A stretch of DNA of 64,000 nucleotides from JAEXOD01 sp963663265 (lineage in GTDB: Bacteria > Bacteroidota > Ignavibacteria > Ignavibacteriales > Melioribacteraceae): NCBI GenBank assembly GCA_963663265.2, contig CAXXXM010000001.1, positions 992,001 to 1,056,000 on the forward strand, given 5' to 3'. The position numbers and the translations under genes are program-made. The number at the start of each line of letters is the position of its first letter. Positions within the stretch are counted from its first letter, which is position 1. Of this stretch, positions 27,770 to 38,007 are shown in pieces. The notes under the pieces are model-generated. The model was not told the DNA's origin, did no database searches, and saw nothing but the letters and a program-made list of their open reading frames with translations.

Positions 27770-29389
27770 ATGAGTGAAGTATTTACATTAAATGATGGAT
27801 TAATAGTTTTAGTATATTTAGTAATTGTGCTAAGTCTTGCATTTTATTATGCAAGGGGAAAAGGTCATAATACAAAAGACTACTTTTTGGCCGGTAAAAA
27901 TGTTGGTTGGTTAGCAATAGGTTTGTCAATATTTGCTACTAATATATCAAGCGAACATTTTATAGGTTTAGCAGGTGCAGGTTCTGTAAGAGGTATTGCA
28001 GTAGGGCAGTTTGAACTTATGGCTATCTTCATTCTTATGTTGTTAGGCTGGCTGTTAACACCAATATATTTAAAGTCAGGAGTAAGTACTGTTCCCGAGT
28101 TACTTGAAAAAAGATTTGATAAAAAAATTGCTCAATGGTTTTCGGGATTTTCTATTTTTATATATATAGGCACAAAAATTTTAGTTACCCTATATGCTGG
28201 GGGTTTGTTGTTTTATGAAATGTTTCATCTTAATTTATATACTTCCGCAGTAATAATAGTATTTATTACCGGTTTATATTCTGTTATTGGTGGTGCAACG
28301 GTTATTATTAAAACACAAGTTTTTCAATCAGTAATGCTGATTATAGGTGCAGTATTATTTACTTTATTTGGTTTAGAAAGAGTCGGCTGGTTTACAGGTT
28401 TAAGCGAATCATTACCGACAGATTACTTCTCAATGTTTAAATCAGTAAATGATCCAGACTATCCATGGACAGGAATATTGTTTGGAGCACCAATAATGGC
28501 TTTTTGGTATTGGTGTGCTGATCAATATATAGTTCAAAAGATTTTATCCGCAAAATCAATTGATGATGCAAGAAAAGGTTCATTGTTTGCTGCTGTACTA
28601 AAAATATCACCTATATTTATTTTAGTATTACCCGGTTTGATTGCTGCAGCATTATATCCTGAAATAAAAGGGGATAAAGCTTTCCCAGCCCTTTTAGCAA
28701 GCGATATTTTGCCGGTTGGAATAAAAGGGATAGTTGTAGCAGGCTTACTTTCGGCAATAATGTCTTCTTTAGCAAGTACTTTTAATACAACTGCAATGCT
28801 GTTTACTTTTGATTTTTATAAAAAACGTTATCCAAATGAATCAGAAGAAAAGTTTGTTTTAGTTGGAAGGTTGGCAACTACTTTAATTGTATTGGCTGCT
28901 ATATTAATAGTACCAATTGTAAAACTATTTTCTGCACAAATCTATTTGTTTATTCAAAGCTTTCAAGCTTATGTAAGCCCGCCAATTACTGCGGTTTTTA
29001 TTTGGGGTTTAATTTTTAAGTTTGTCAATACACGTGCTGCTGCCATGACATTAATAGTAGGAGAAGGAGTTGGTTTATTTAGATTAACACTTGATTCGTT
29101 AGTTAAAAGTGGTACAATAAATAATCCGTTTTTTGTCTCATTGGTAAGTATCAACTTTTTACATTTTGCAATCTTTTTATTCATTTTATCATCGGTTATT
29201 ATATTAAGTATAAGTTTGGCTACAACAAAAAATAGTCAGATAGTTTCGAATAGCTGGTATGTAAATAAAGAAATACCCCTATTGGAGGGAAACAGAGTTA
29301 TGGATTCCTCTAATACTTTAAAAAATAGTATTCTTTTAACAGTCTTTTTGTTTCTCGTAATAATTGGAGTATGGGGACTATGGACTTAA
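27770..29389 (+). CDS. Sodium:solute symporter (SSS family), SglT-like
   Basis: At 539 residues with about 14 membrane helices, this has SSS-family signatures: DYFLAGKNVGWLAIGLSIFA near the N-terminus, SSEHFIGLAGAGS, GLYSVIGGATVIIKT, PGLIAAALYPEI and GLLSAIMSSLASTFNTTAML, the last matching the sodium-site region of vSGLT-type carriers. It most resembles sodium/glucose-type cotransporters. A frame-extending TTG at 27749 lies at or next to the predicted sigma-54 start site, so the ATG at 27770 (MSEVF) is chosen. It leads the activator-controlled operon and probably brings gluco-oligosaccharide or glucose across the inner membrane. Its cargo is inferred from the locus. Confidence 0.88.
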   Translation: MSEVFTLNDGLIVLVYLVIVLSLAFYYARGKGHNTKDYFLAGKNVGWLAIGLSIFATNISSEHFIGLAGAGSVRGIAVGQFELMAIFILMLLGWLLTPIYLKSGVSTVPELLEKRFDKKIAQWFSGFSIFIYIGTKILVTLYAGGLLFYEMFHLNLYTSAVIIVFITGLYSVIGGATVIIKTQVFQSVMLIIGAVLFTLFGLERVGWFTGLSESLPTDYFSMFKSVNDPDYPWTGILFGAPIMAFWYWCADQYIVQKILSAKSIDDARKGSLFAAVLKISPIFILVLPGLIAAALYPEIKGDKAFPALLASDILPVGIKGIVVAGLLSAIMSSLASTFNTTAMLFTFDFYKKRYPNESEEKFVLVGRLATTLIVLAAILIVPIVKLFSAQIYLFIQSFQAYVSPPITAVFIWGLIFKFVNTRAAAMTLIVGEGVGLFRLTLDSLVKSGTINNPFFVSLVSINFLHFAIFLFILSSVIILSISLATTKNSQIVSNSWYVNKEIPLLEGNRVMDSSNTLKNSILLTVFLFLVIIGVWGLWT

Positions 29390-29441
29390 AAACATTAATT
29401 CATAAATAACAAACAATCAAACAAAAATGGAGCAAACCATA

Positions 29442-32090
29442 ATGAAAAAAGTATTGGTTACCCTTTTTTTAGTAGTTCTTTTCTCATCTTACGTAAGTGC
29501 CCAATGGATACAATACGGATTTGAGACAGCTGCTGCGGACACATTCTTCCAGCATCCACCTGTGAATTCTGGATTATGTTCAGGTAGTGGTTCTTTAGTT
29601 TTTACTACTATTAATTCTAATCCTGATCCATATCAAGGTGACGGTGCATTAAAAGTAGAATGGTTAGTACACTCATCAGAAAGCTATGGTGGCTTTTCTC
29701 AGATGATGCATTTAAATTCAAGAGATACCGTTGAGTATATTAATTGGTCAATGGCAACAGAATTACGCATCAATTACTATAACGTATTGCCTTCAACAGC
29801 AGCCGGTTTAGTTCATATGCGTTTCAAAATTCATGAAGCTGGTGGACAATCAGATTACTGGAATAACGGTAATGATCATGAAGATTGGTATTTCCAAGTT
29901 GATGGTTTTTATGATGCAGAACCAGGTTGGAAACAATTAATTATTCCATTAGTAGATAATGGTGCAGCTTCTCCAAATGCAGATGGTTTTACATTACCAG
30001 GATGGAGCGGAACACAAAATAATGGAGTTTTAGATTTAGATAAAATTATTGGTTACAGTTTAGAATGGACAACACCGGGTATTGAAAATAATGGTACTGC
30101 AACCGGTATTATTGTATGGGATAACTTAATTCATTTTGGAAATCGTTATACTCCTCTTACAAACTTTGATAATGTTGCTTCAACTAATTTCTTTGCAGTT
30201 GATAATATGAGTTGGGCTGGTGCAGGTAATGAAGGCGTTTGTACTTTAACCGACAACACAACAGATGTTTTTGAAGGTGTTTCTTCAATGCAGATTGATG
30301 CTACAATTAATCACAGCCAATCCTGGGGAGGATATGTTAACATTCGCCATGACGTTGCAGATAGTGGATTTTTAGAAGATTTATCAGCTCGTGATGCATT
30401 GTATCTTTATATTAAAGTAGTTACACCTTTTACAGGAACTGCAGATAGAGTTACCATGAGAATGATGTTGTACGATAAAAATACAGGAACAGAAGAAAAC
30501 TGGACAACAAAAGTTAATGTAAACTTATATGAAGCTTCAGGATGGCAAAAAATCAGAATTCCTTTAGAAAACTTAGAAGGAACAGGTGATGATAACGTTC
30601 TTACTTCTGATGGTTTCAGAATTCCTGGATGGGAATCATATAGTGGTGACAATATCATGAACTTAGATAAAATTTGTGCATTCAAATTTGAATTCTCCGG
30701 AACAGGCGATTTTGGTGCACAAGGTGAAGTTGTATCAGGTTCATTATTAGTTGACTTATGTCAATCAGCTGGTTTCAAAGAAACAGATCATACAGCTCCA
30801 GAACCTCCAGCAGGTTTATTAAGCGTGCCTGGTACATATACTAACTTAGTAACTTGGACAGACGTTCCAAATGAAAACGGTGAAAAATATGATATCTATT
30901 ATAGTGATCAACCTAATTTTGATCTTGAAACTGCTGAAGTAGTTAAAATGAATGTTACTGAAAACAATCAATTAGTTGAACACTTATTAAGAGCTCCTGG
31001 AATTGATCAATCAGTTTCTTATTATTATGCAGTTGTATGTACAGATAAAGCTGGAAACGTATCTTTACCAGGATACATTTCAACTCCAGTTACAAATACA
31101 GCAAGAGGCGTAACAACTATCTCAATAGATAAAGTTCCTACAAACTTTGCTGCTGATGGTAATTTAGATGATTGGTCCGGTATTAATCCAACAAGTATGA
31201 AAATATCTGATGGTTCTGCATTCTTAGTTGCAAACCAACAAATTACAAATGATGACGATTGCTCTGCTTTAGTTTATGTTGCAATTGATAATCAAAACTT
31301 ATATGTAGCTTATGATGTAACAGATGATATAGTATCATTTGATCCTTCATTAGCATCTTATTATAATGATAGTCCAGATTTATTTATTGGTTTTTATAAT
31401 GCACATGGAAGACCTCATTCAAGCTTAGAAAGAGGAGCTGAACCTGATTATCACTTAAGATTCGCAAAAGATAGAGTATTAATTGACGGTGCTAATGCAG
31501 ATAGTCTTGCTTTACCAGGCGAAAATTATTACTGGGCAGAAAAATTCCCTTCAGGTTATGTTGTTGAAGCAAGATTACCTTTAGTTGATTTAGCAACAAA
31601 ACGTAATGCTACTCATACAAACTTTGACTCATTATTTGTACCTTTAAAAGGTATGAGAATTCCTTTTGATATCTCTTTAAATGATGCTGATGCAACAGGA
31701 ACAAGAGAAGGTATTATGTGTTATTCACCGTTTAACGAAGATCACTCTTATGAAACAGTAGCTCGTTGGTTATATACATGGTTAGGTGACCAATGGACAG
31801 GTGTTGAAGATGATTTAGTTGAGCCAAATTCATATTCATTATCACAAAATTATCCAAACCCATTCAATCCTACTACAACAATTAATTATACATTAAAGAA
31901 TGCTGGTGAAGTATCTCTTAAAGTATATGATGTTTTAGGTAGATTGGTTACAACTTTAGTTAATGAATCACAAACAGCAGGTAATCATACAATCAATTTT
32001 AATGCTAATAATTTAGCAAGTGGAATGTATATTTATAAATTGGAATCAGGTTCTTTCCAATCAGTTAGAAAAATGATGTTGTTAAAGTAA
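29442..32090 (+). CDS. T9SS-secreted multi-domain glycan-binding protein
   Basis: The protein has 882 residues from the ATG at 29442, chosen because GGAG sits 9 bp before it and a clean signal peptide (VLVTLFLVVLFSSYVSAQ) follows. Two related beta-sandwich repeats lie at about 15-245 and 245-445; both contain GW-K/Q-x-x-x-IPL, DGF-x-x-PGW and a LDKI strand, an internal duplication. They look like CBM11/galactose-binding modules. Then come a fibronectin-III domain (DHTAPEPPAGL onward, 455-565), a CBM9-like domain (FAADGNLDDWSG to ISLNDAD, 570-780) and a T9SS sorting domain (SLSQNYPNPFNPTTTINYT onward). No catalytic motif is apparent. It probably holds glucan at the cell surface, a role a SusD/SusE protein would have in other systems. 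Confidence 0.75.
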   Translation: MKKVLVTLFLVVLFSSYVSAQWIQYGFETAAADTFFQHPPVNSGLCSGSGSLVFTTINSNPDPYQGDGALKVEWLVHSSESYGGFSQMMHLNSRDTVEYINWSMATELRINYYNVLPSTAAGLVHMRFKIHEAGGQSDYWNNGNDHEDWYFQVDGFYDAEPGWKQLIIPLVDNGAASPNADGFTLPGWSGTQNNGVLDLDKIIGYSLEWTTPGIENNGTATGIIVWDNLIHFGNRYTPLTNFDNVASTNFFAVDNMSWAGAGNEGVCTLTDNTTDVFEGVSSMQIDATINHSQSWGGYVNIRHDVADSGFLEDLSARDALYLYIKVVTPFTGTADRVTMRMMLYDKNTGTEENWTTKVNVNLYEASGWQKIRIPLENLEGTGDDNVLTSDGFRIPGWESYSGDNIMNLDKICAFKFEFSGTGDFGAQGEVVSGSLLVDLCQSAGFKETDHTAPEPPAGLLSVPGTYTNLVTWTDVPNENGEKYDIYYSDQPNFDLETAEVVKMNVTENNQLVEHLLRAPGIDQSVSYYYAVVCTDKAGNVSLPGYISTPVTNTARGVTTISIDKVPTNFAADGNLDDWSGINPTSMKISDGSAFLVANQQITNDDDCSALVYVAIDNQNLYVAYDVTDDIVSFDPSLASYYNDSPDLFIGFYNAHGRPHSSLERGAEPDYHLRFAKDRVLIDGANADSLALPGENYYWAEKFPSGYVVEARLPLVDLATKRNATHTNFDSLFVPLKGMRIPFDISLNDADATGTREGIMCYSPFNEDHSYETVARWLYTWLGDQWTGVEDDLVEPNSYSLSQNYPNPFNPTTTINYTLKNAGEVSLKVYDVLGRLVTTLVNESQTAGNHTINFNANNLASGMYIYKLESGSFQSVRKMMLLK

Positions 32091-32100
32091 TAATGTTCAA

Positions 32101-32129
32101 TGCGGGGGAGTAATCCTCCGCAGTTTTTG
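32101..32129 (+). terminator. Intrinsic terminator or attenuator after the glycan-binding protein gene
   Basis: TGCGGGGGA-GTAA-TCCTCCGCA forms a 9-bp stem (one G-U pair) with a GTAA loop, followed by GTTTTTGTT. It lies between co-directional genes and may lower expression of the downstream TonB receptor relative to the secreted protein. Confidence 0.75.
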
Positions 32130-32175
32130 TTAAGTGTAAATTATGGATTCGTACTTTAATTTTTGGAGGTCTTTT

Positions 32176-34881
32176 ATGTTGAAAATCTCTTTTCCAACAT
32201 TAAAAGCTTTTTTTATAACAATTTTATTTTTATTAGTTACAACTACTATTTTTGCCGGAACAACCGGTAAAATAGTTGGTAAAGTTACAGATGAAAATGG
32301 TGACCCTGTAATTGGTGCTAATATTATTGTAGAGGGGACATATTTAGGAGCTGCTGCAGATGCAGATGGTTACTATTATATAAATAGCGTTCCTCCCGGT
32401 AATCATACAATTATAGTTTCAGCAGTTGGTTATCATAAAACTACTGTAGAAAAAATTATGGTTAAGATAGATTTAACCACAAAGGTAGATGTACAATTAA
32501 AATCTTCTGCTTATCAATTAGGAAGTGACATTGTAGTTCAAGCATCAAGACCTTTAGTTCAAAAAGATTTAACTTCTACATCAGCAACAGTAAGTTCTGG
32601 TGAAATTAAGTTAATGCCTGTTGAAAGTGTAAATCAATTAATTAATTTACAAGCAGGCGTTGTTGGAGGTCACTTTAGAGGTGGTCGTTCAAACGAAGTT
32701 GCATATTTGGTAGATGGTGTTTCTGTATCTGATGCTTACAATGGTGGTTTTAGCTTAGAGGTTGAAAATTCATCAATTAGACAGATGGAAGTAATTACCG
32801 GTACATTTAATGCTGAATATGGTCAAGCAATGAGCGGTGTTGTTAACATTGTTACTCAAGATGGCTCAAACAAATTTGAAGGTTCTGTTTCTGGTTATGT
32901 TGGTAATTATTTTACAAATAATACTGATATATTTCAGAATTTAGATAAATTAGATAGAGTTGCAGTTAAAGATATTACTTTCAACTTAAGTGGTCCTATT
33001 CCTGTTACAAATAATTTGACTTTCTTCTTTACTGGTCGTTATTTTGATAATATGGGGCATTTGTATGGAAAACGTGTCTATAATACTACAGATGACGTTC
33101 CTGTTTACCCTAACCCTGCTGACCAATCTGTTTGGATTGCAAGAAATACAGGTGATGGTGAATATGTTTCAATGAACCCATATGAAAAATATTCGTTTAA
33201 TACTAAAGTAACTTATTCTCTTCCTTCATTCAAAATAAGTTATTCTTTATTTTGGGATAAAACAGAAGCAAGTTATTACGATCATGGATACAAATGGACT
33301 CCTGATGGAATAATGACACATTATAAAAATAACGTTGTCAACAGTTTACAGTTAACTCATTTTATTTCACAGAGTACATACCATAGTTTAAAAGCCTCTT
33401 CAAATTTCTTTAATTATTGGGGAAATTTATATTCAAATCCTTTTGATCCTCGTTATGTTGACCCATCAAGAGGTACAGCTCCAACAAATTATACATTCAG
33501 ATCTGGTGGAAATCAGGGGAATAGATATGATAGAAAAACCTTAACTTATATTATGCAATATGCTTTAACATCACAAGTAAGCAAAGAACATAAAATAGGA
33601 TTTGGTGTTGAAGCTCAAATACATGATATCTATAATCATGGAATGGATTTAATCAATTTTACAGATGGTGTTTTAGATTCAAATGGTGTTGAAATATTTA
33701 CACCGGGATATCCTAATTTAGGTACTATTACAGATGCAGGTTCAAACCAAGCATATCGTAAAAAACCCTACGAAATATCAGCCTATATCCAAGACAAAAT
33801 GGAATACGACATTATGATTATTAATGCCGGTGTTCGTTTTGATTATTTTAATCCAAATTCTAAATATCCATTAGATTTAAGAAACCCATCAAATAACCCA
33901 AATTTCCCGGGTGCCGGACTTTTTAGAGATGCTGATGCTAAATTCCAAATTAGTCCTCGTTTAGGTGCTTCTTTCCCTATTACCGAAAATGGTATAATTA
34001 GATTTTCATATGGTCATTTCTTCCAGAGACCTGAATTATCAAATTTGTATGTAAACCCAGATTTTATTGTTAGACCGAGTATTTCATTAAATTCAACTAC
34101 TGGTAATCCTGACATTAAACCAATGAAAACTGTTCAATACGAAATAGGTTTACAACAAGTATTATTTACCGATTATGCAATTAACCTTGTAGTTTATTAT
34201 AGAGATATAAGAAACTTATTAGGTATGGAAATTATAAATACTTATGATGGTGTTGCATATGCTCGTTATGTAAATAGAGATTATGGCAATGTAAAAGGAT
34301 TTATTTTTACATTTGACAAACGATTTACAGATTTCTTTAGTGCAAAAATTGACTACACATATCAGATAGCTGAAGGTAATGCTTCTGATCCTATGACAGT
34401 TTTTAATAATAACCAAACAGATCCTCCTATCGAAACAACTAAAAAAGTTCTTCCTCTTAACTGGGATCAAAGATCAACATTAAATATTGCTGTAACTATT
34501 GGCGAGCCAAGTGATTGGAGCGTAGGTTTAATATTTAAATATGGTTCTGGCTTCCCATATACCGAAGATGCAAAAGTATCACAAGGTGTTCGCTTTGAAA
34601 ATGGCGGAATTAAACCAGCAACTTTTGATTTAGATTTAAGAGCTGAAAAGAATTTTAAAATTGGCAATTATTATGTAAATACTTACTTATTAATTTACAA
34701 CGTGCTTGATATCAAAAATGAATTGGGTGTTTATGGTACTACTGGTCGTGCAACAACTGACTTAAATACTAAAACAGCCGGAGACATTATTGGTTTGAAT
34801 ACAATTGATGAATATATTAATAATCCAAGTATGTATAATACGCCTCGTGAAATCCGATTAGGATTTGGTATAGGATTCTAA
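32176..34881 (+). CDS. TonB-dependent outer-membrane receptor with carboxypeptidase-regulatory-like domain
   Basis: The protein has 901 residues from the ATG at 32176, preceded by GGAGG at 6 bp; a start at 32143 lacks this. The signal peptide ends near TTTIFAG. Residues about 25-110 are a CarboxypepD_reg-like domain (GKIVGKVTDENGDPVIGANI), then a plug with LVDGVSVSDAYNGGFS and EVITGTFNAEYGQAMSGVVNI, then the 22-strand barrel ending in the aromatic REIRLGFGIGF. It should import oligosaccharides with TonB energy. No SusD-type lipoprotein gene follows; instead a large secreted protein and a PorV homologue do. The class is sure; the ligand is inferred from the glucan enzymes. Confidence 0.9.
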   Translation: MLKISFPTLKAFFITILFLLVTTTIFAGTTGKIVGKVTDENGDPVIGANIIVEGTYLGAAADADGYYYINSVPPGNHTIIVSAVGYHKTTVEKIMVKIDLTTKVDVQLKSSAYQLGSDIVVQASRPLVQKDLTSTSATVSSGEIKLMPVESVNQLINLQAGVVGGHFRGGRSNEVAYLVDGVSVSDAYNGGFSLEVENSSIRQMEVITGTFNAEYGQAMSGVVNIVTQDGSNKFEGSVSGYVGNYFTNNTDIFQNLDKLDRVAVKDITFNLSGPIPVTNNLTFFFTGRYFDNMGHLYGKRVYNTTDDVPVYPNPADQSVWIARNTGDGEYVSMNPYEKYSFNTKVTYSLPSFKISYSLFWDKTEASYYDHGYKWTPDGIMTHYKNNVVNSLQLTHFISQSTYHSLKASSNFFNYWGNLYSNPFDPRYVDPSRGTAPTNYTFRSGGNQGNRYDRKTLTYIMQYALTSQVSKEHKIGFGVEAQIHDIYNHGMDLINFTDGVLDSNGVEIFTPGYPNLGTITDAGSNQAYRKKPYEISAYIQDKMEYDIMIINAGVRFDYFNPNSKYPLDLRNPSNNPNFPGAGLFRDADAKFQISPRLGASFPITENGIIRFSYGHFFQRPELSNLYVNPDFIVRPSISLNSTTGNPDIKPMKTVQYEIGLQQVLFTDYAINLVVYYRDIRNLLGMEIINTYDGVAYARYVNRDYGNVKGFIFTFDKRFTDFFSAKIDYTYQIAEGNASDPMTVFNNNQTDPPIETTKKVLPLNWDQRSTLNIAVTIGEPSDWSVGLIFKYGSGFPYTEDAKVSQGVRFENGGIKPATFDLDLRAEKNFKIGNYYVNTYLLIYNVLDIKNELGVYGTTGRATTDLNTKTAGDIIGLNTIDEYINNPSMYNTPREIRLGFGIGF

Positions 34882-34900
34882 GAAGCTAACGGAGAAAATT

Positions 34901-37900
34901 ATGTTAAAAAAATGTGCTTTAATACTATTTTACTTTATAATTTGCAGTTCTCTTATGGCTCAAATTTCTATACAAACTCAAAAGTATAGAGATGATGCAA
35001 AAGGGGATTACAACTATAGAAAAAAAGGAATAATGGATGGTAACCAAGTTCGTACATTATTCTATAATAATGGTGAAGTTGGTCAATGGCCGCTCCAACC
35101 TTCAGGTGAATGGCCTAAAGGAACCGGTCAATCGTATTTAGATGGTGTATGCGTATTAGTAGCTTCAGAAATTACAGCTCCTGGTACCGGTCAATTAGTA
35201 CATCCACTTGAAACATCATACCGTGAATGGATGGATAAAGATCCTAATACTGGAGCTATTTGGGGTTTAGAACCTGTTCCCGGTTATGTAAATGCTTCAT
35301 CAGAAAAACCTGCAATGAATACCGATCCTAAAACTTGGCCTTCTTTCTGGCCTAAAGTTATGCCCCTTATTGATGAAACTTGGGATGGTTATTGGTATGG
35401 GTATTTTGGACGTGGTGTTCAAAATAGTGATTTTGAAACTTTCTTTGTTATGGATGATTCACGAGATGGTGAGTTTCAAAGAGCTCCATACAGTTATAAT
35501 CCAATTGCTTCTGATTTAGGAAGAGGTGGTTTAGGTATAAGAGTTGAAGTTAGAGGTTTTCAATGGTCACATGTGTTAGCAGAAGACATTATATTCTGGC
35601 ATTATGACATTATCAACTTAGCAGATAACAGTTATCCTACAACTTACTTCGGTTTTTATACTGACTGCGGTGTTGGTGGTAAAGATGACTCGGAAGACGA
35701 CTGTGCTTCATTTGATACAGTACTTGACTTAGCTTATTGTTATGATGGCGATGGTTTAGGAGTTCCTATTAGATGGAAAACAGGTTATTACGGTTACGCA
35801 TATTTGGAAAGTCCTGGTAATTCAACAAATAATATTGATGATGATGCTGATGGACTTGTTGACGAAAAACGTGATGACGGTGTTGATAATGATGGTGATT
35901 GGAAACCTTATGTTGATATTAATGGAAACGGACAATGGGATGCAGAGAATAATGAACCATTGAACGATGACGTTGGTCAAGATGGTGTTGGTCCTTGGGA
36001 TGTACAATATAATGGTCCAGATTTAGGTGAAGGCGATGGTATGCCTACTGCCGGTGAACCAAACTTTGATGCAACCGATAAAGATGAATCAGACCAGATA
36101 GGTTTAACCTCAGTAGCTTTATACAGATTGGGTCAAAATGGTACAGGTGGTGGATGGCCTAAAGATGACGAAAGTATGTGGTTAAAATTAGCTTATAACA
36201 ATATTGATACTTCTATCCAAAGAACAAACATCAGTATGGTGTTTTCTTCTGGTGCTTTTCCATTAAATATTAACCAAAGAGAAAGATTTTCTATGGCGTT
36301 AGTATTTGGAAGTAATTTGGAAGATTTAATTTTTAACAAAGAAACTGTACAACAGATTTATAATGCAAATTATAACTTCTCAAAACCTCCAATTAAACCT
36401 ACTTTAACTGCTGTTCCAAGCGATGGTAAAGTATTTTTATATTGGGATGCAAAATCAGAAGAATCAAGAGATGCATTTTTAGGCTTTGAAAATAATGATC
36501 CATCTTTAGGATATAAGAAAGATTTTGAAGGTTACATGATTTTGAGAAGCCAAGAAGCAGAATTTAATGATGTTAAAATTATTACTGACTCAAAAGGTGA
36601 AGCAAAATATTACAAGCCAATAGTACAATTTGACCTTATTGATGGTATAAAAGGTCCAGATCCTGTTGGTATTAATGGTGCTCATTTTTGGAGAGGTGAT
36701 GATTCAGGTTTACAACATACATACATTGATGAAGACGTAACAAATGGTGTAACTTATTATTATGCTCTTGTTGCTTATGACCAAGGTGACCCTGCATTTG
36801 GTACAAAAGGTTTGCAACCAACAGAAACAACAAAAATTATTAGTGTTGATTATGCCGGTAATTTAACCTTTGTTGATTATAACTGTGCAGTTGTTGCTCC
36901 AAATTCTGCTGCTGCAGGTTTAGTACCTCCACAGGTAAATGGTGACTTAAATAAAGTTACTTCTGGATTTGGTTCTGGCAACATCAAAGTGGATGTATTA
37001 AATCCTTCAGAGATTGTTTCAGGAATTAATTATAAAGTTAAATTCCACTCAGTTGGTGATTTCCCATCTTATAAAACCGCAACTTTTTCAATTTTGAAAT
37101 CAGTTGATGGTGGTGCTGATACAACAATAGTTTCTGATGTTGATACTACTAATATTGGAACAGGTAAATACAGCCCTCCATTTGATGGAATGACAATTTC
37201 GGTTAAAAATGATACTACAGTTGCTGTTGTTGATACGGCAACAGGTTGGTTAAAAGGAACAAGCAACTTGTTTATGTTTGTAAGACCTGATAGAAGTTCA
37301 CCTGCAAGAAATATTGCATGGCCTTCTGATTATGTATTAGAGTTTTTACCTGATTATACAGTTAAAACACCATTTACAAAAATAAACGTTAACTTTATTG
37401 TTAGAAATTTAACTTCTAACGATACTGTTCAAGCAGAAATTTTGGATAATAACCAAAATAAAACTTTTGATTTAGGTGATAACATAGTTATTATTGAATA
37501 TGTTGGAACAGCATACAAATTAACTTGGAATATATCGTATATTGCTCCGCTTGGTGGTGCTGATCCTATTATGCCAAGTGCTGGTGATGAGTTCAAAATA
37601 ACTACAACCAAACCTTTCTATGAAGGTGATTATTTCTCATTTACAACAACTGCTGCTTCAAATGATAAAAGTTTGGCTAATTCTGAATTGAATAAAATTA
37701 AAGTTGTGCCTAACCCATATGTAAGTACTGCAAAATGGGAAAACCGAACTTTGTACCAGACTGGTCGTGGTGAAAGAAGAATAGATTTCATTCATTTGCC
37801 TAATCAATGTACAGTACGAATCTATACTATTGCAGGTGCTTTAGTTAAAACATTAACTAAAGATTCAGGTCCTTATGATGGTTCATTGTCTTGGGATTTA

Positions 37901-38002
37901 GTAACTGAGGATGGTATGGACTGTGCTTATGGAGTTTACTTATTCCATGTTGATGCTCCCGGAGTAGGTGAATATATTGGTAAATTCTCAATTATTAAGT
38001 AG
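34901..38002 (+). CDS. Large secreted protein with Asp-rich calcium-type repeats and a T9SS-like C-terminus
   Basis: This 1033-residue protein has a signal peptide (CALILFYFIICSSLMAQ) and GGAG 7 bp before the ATG. Residues about 305-390 are rich in DxDxDG-type loops (NIDDDADGLVDEKRDDG, DNDGDWKPYVDINGNGQWD) that resemble calcium-binding thrombospondin type-3 or dockerin-like loops. A fibronectin-like part follows near 500-640. The C-terminus (NKIKVVPNPYVS, then VRIYTIAGALVKTLTKD, then GVYLFHVDA) is a variant sorting domain of the kind used with T9SS. It lies between a TonB receptor and a PorV homologue, 19 bp after the former and 5 bp before the latter. I do not recognise a named function. A surface partner of the receptor is a reasonable guess. 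Confidence 0.6.
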   Translation: MLKKCALILFYFIICSSLMAQISIQTQKYRDDAKGDYNYRKKGIMDGNQVRTLFYNNGEVGQWPLQPSGEWPKGTGQSYLDGVCVLVASEITAPGTGQLVHPLETSYREWMDKDPNTGAIWGLEPVPGYVNASSEKPAMNTDPKTWPSFWPKVMPLIDETWDGYWYGYFGRGVQNSDFETFFVMDDSRDGEFQRAPYSYNPIASDLGRGGLGIRVEVRGFQWSHVLAEDIIFWHYDIINLADNSYPTTYFGFYTDCGVGGKDDSEDDCASFDTVLDLAYCYDGDGLGVPIRWKTGYYGYAYLESPGNSTNNIDDDADGLVDEKRDDGVDNDGDWKPYVDINGNGQWDAENNEPLNDDVGQDGVGPWDVQYNGPDLGEGDGMPTAGEPNFDATDKDESDQIGLTSVALYRLGQNGTGGGWPKDDESMWLKLAYNNIDTSIQRTNISMVFSSGAFPLNINQRERFSMALVFGSNLEDLIFNKETVQQIYNANYNFSKPPIKPTLTAVPSDGKVFLYWDAKSEESRDAFLGFENNDPSLGYKKDFEGYMILRSQEAEFNDVKIITDSKGEAKYYKPIVQFDLIDGIKGPDPVGINGAHFWRGDDSGLQHTYIDEDVTNGVTYYYALVAYDQGDPAFGTKGLQPTETTKIISVDYAGNLTFVDYNCAVVAPNSAAAGLVPPQVNGDLNKVTSGFGSGNIKVDVLNPSEIVSGINYKVKFHSVGDFPSYKTATFSILKSVDGGADTTIVSDVDTTNIGTGKYSPPFDGMTISVKNDTTVAVVDTATGWLKGTSNLFMFVRPDRSSPARNIAWPSDYVLEFLPDYTVKTPFTKINVNFIVRNLTSNDTVQAEILDNNQNKTFDLGDNIVIIEYVGTAYKLTWNISYIAPLGGADPIMPSAGDEFKITTTKPFYEGDYFSFTTTAASNDKSLANSELNKIKVVPNPYVSTAKWENRTLYQTGRGERRIDFIHLPNQCTVRIYTIAGALVKTLTKDSGPYDGSLSWDLVTEDGMDCAYGVYLFHVDAPGVGEYIGKFSIIK

Positions 38003-38007
38003 AGGCT

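Noticed and set aside
30407..30685. Antisense frame inside the glycan-binding protein gene
   Set aside because: No ribosome site, no family pattern, and the sense strand encodes a conserved repeat domain.
32143..32175. Longer N-terminus for the TonB receptor
   Set aside because: The upstream ATG lacks a ribosome site and adds residues before the signal peptide; GGAGG stands 6 bp before the ATG at 32176.
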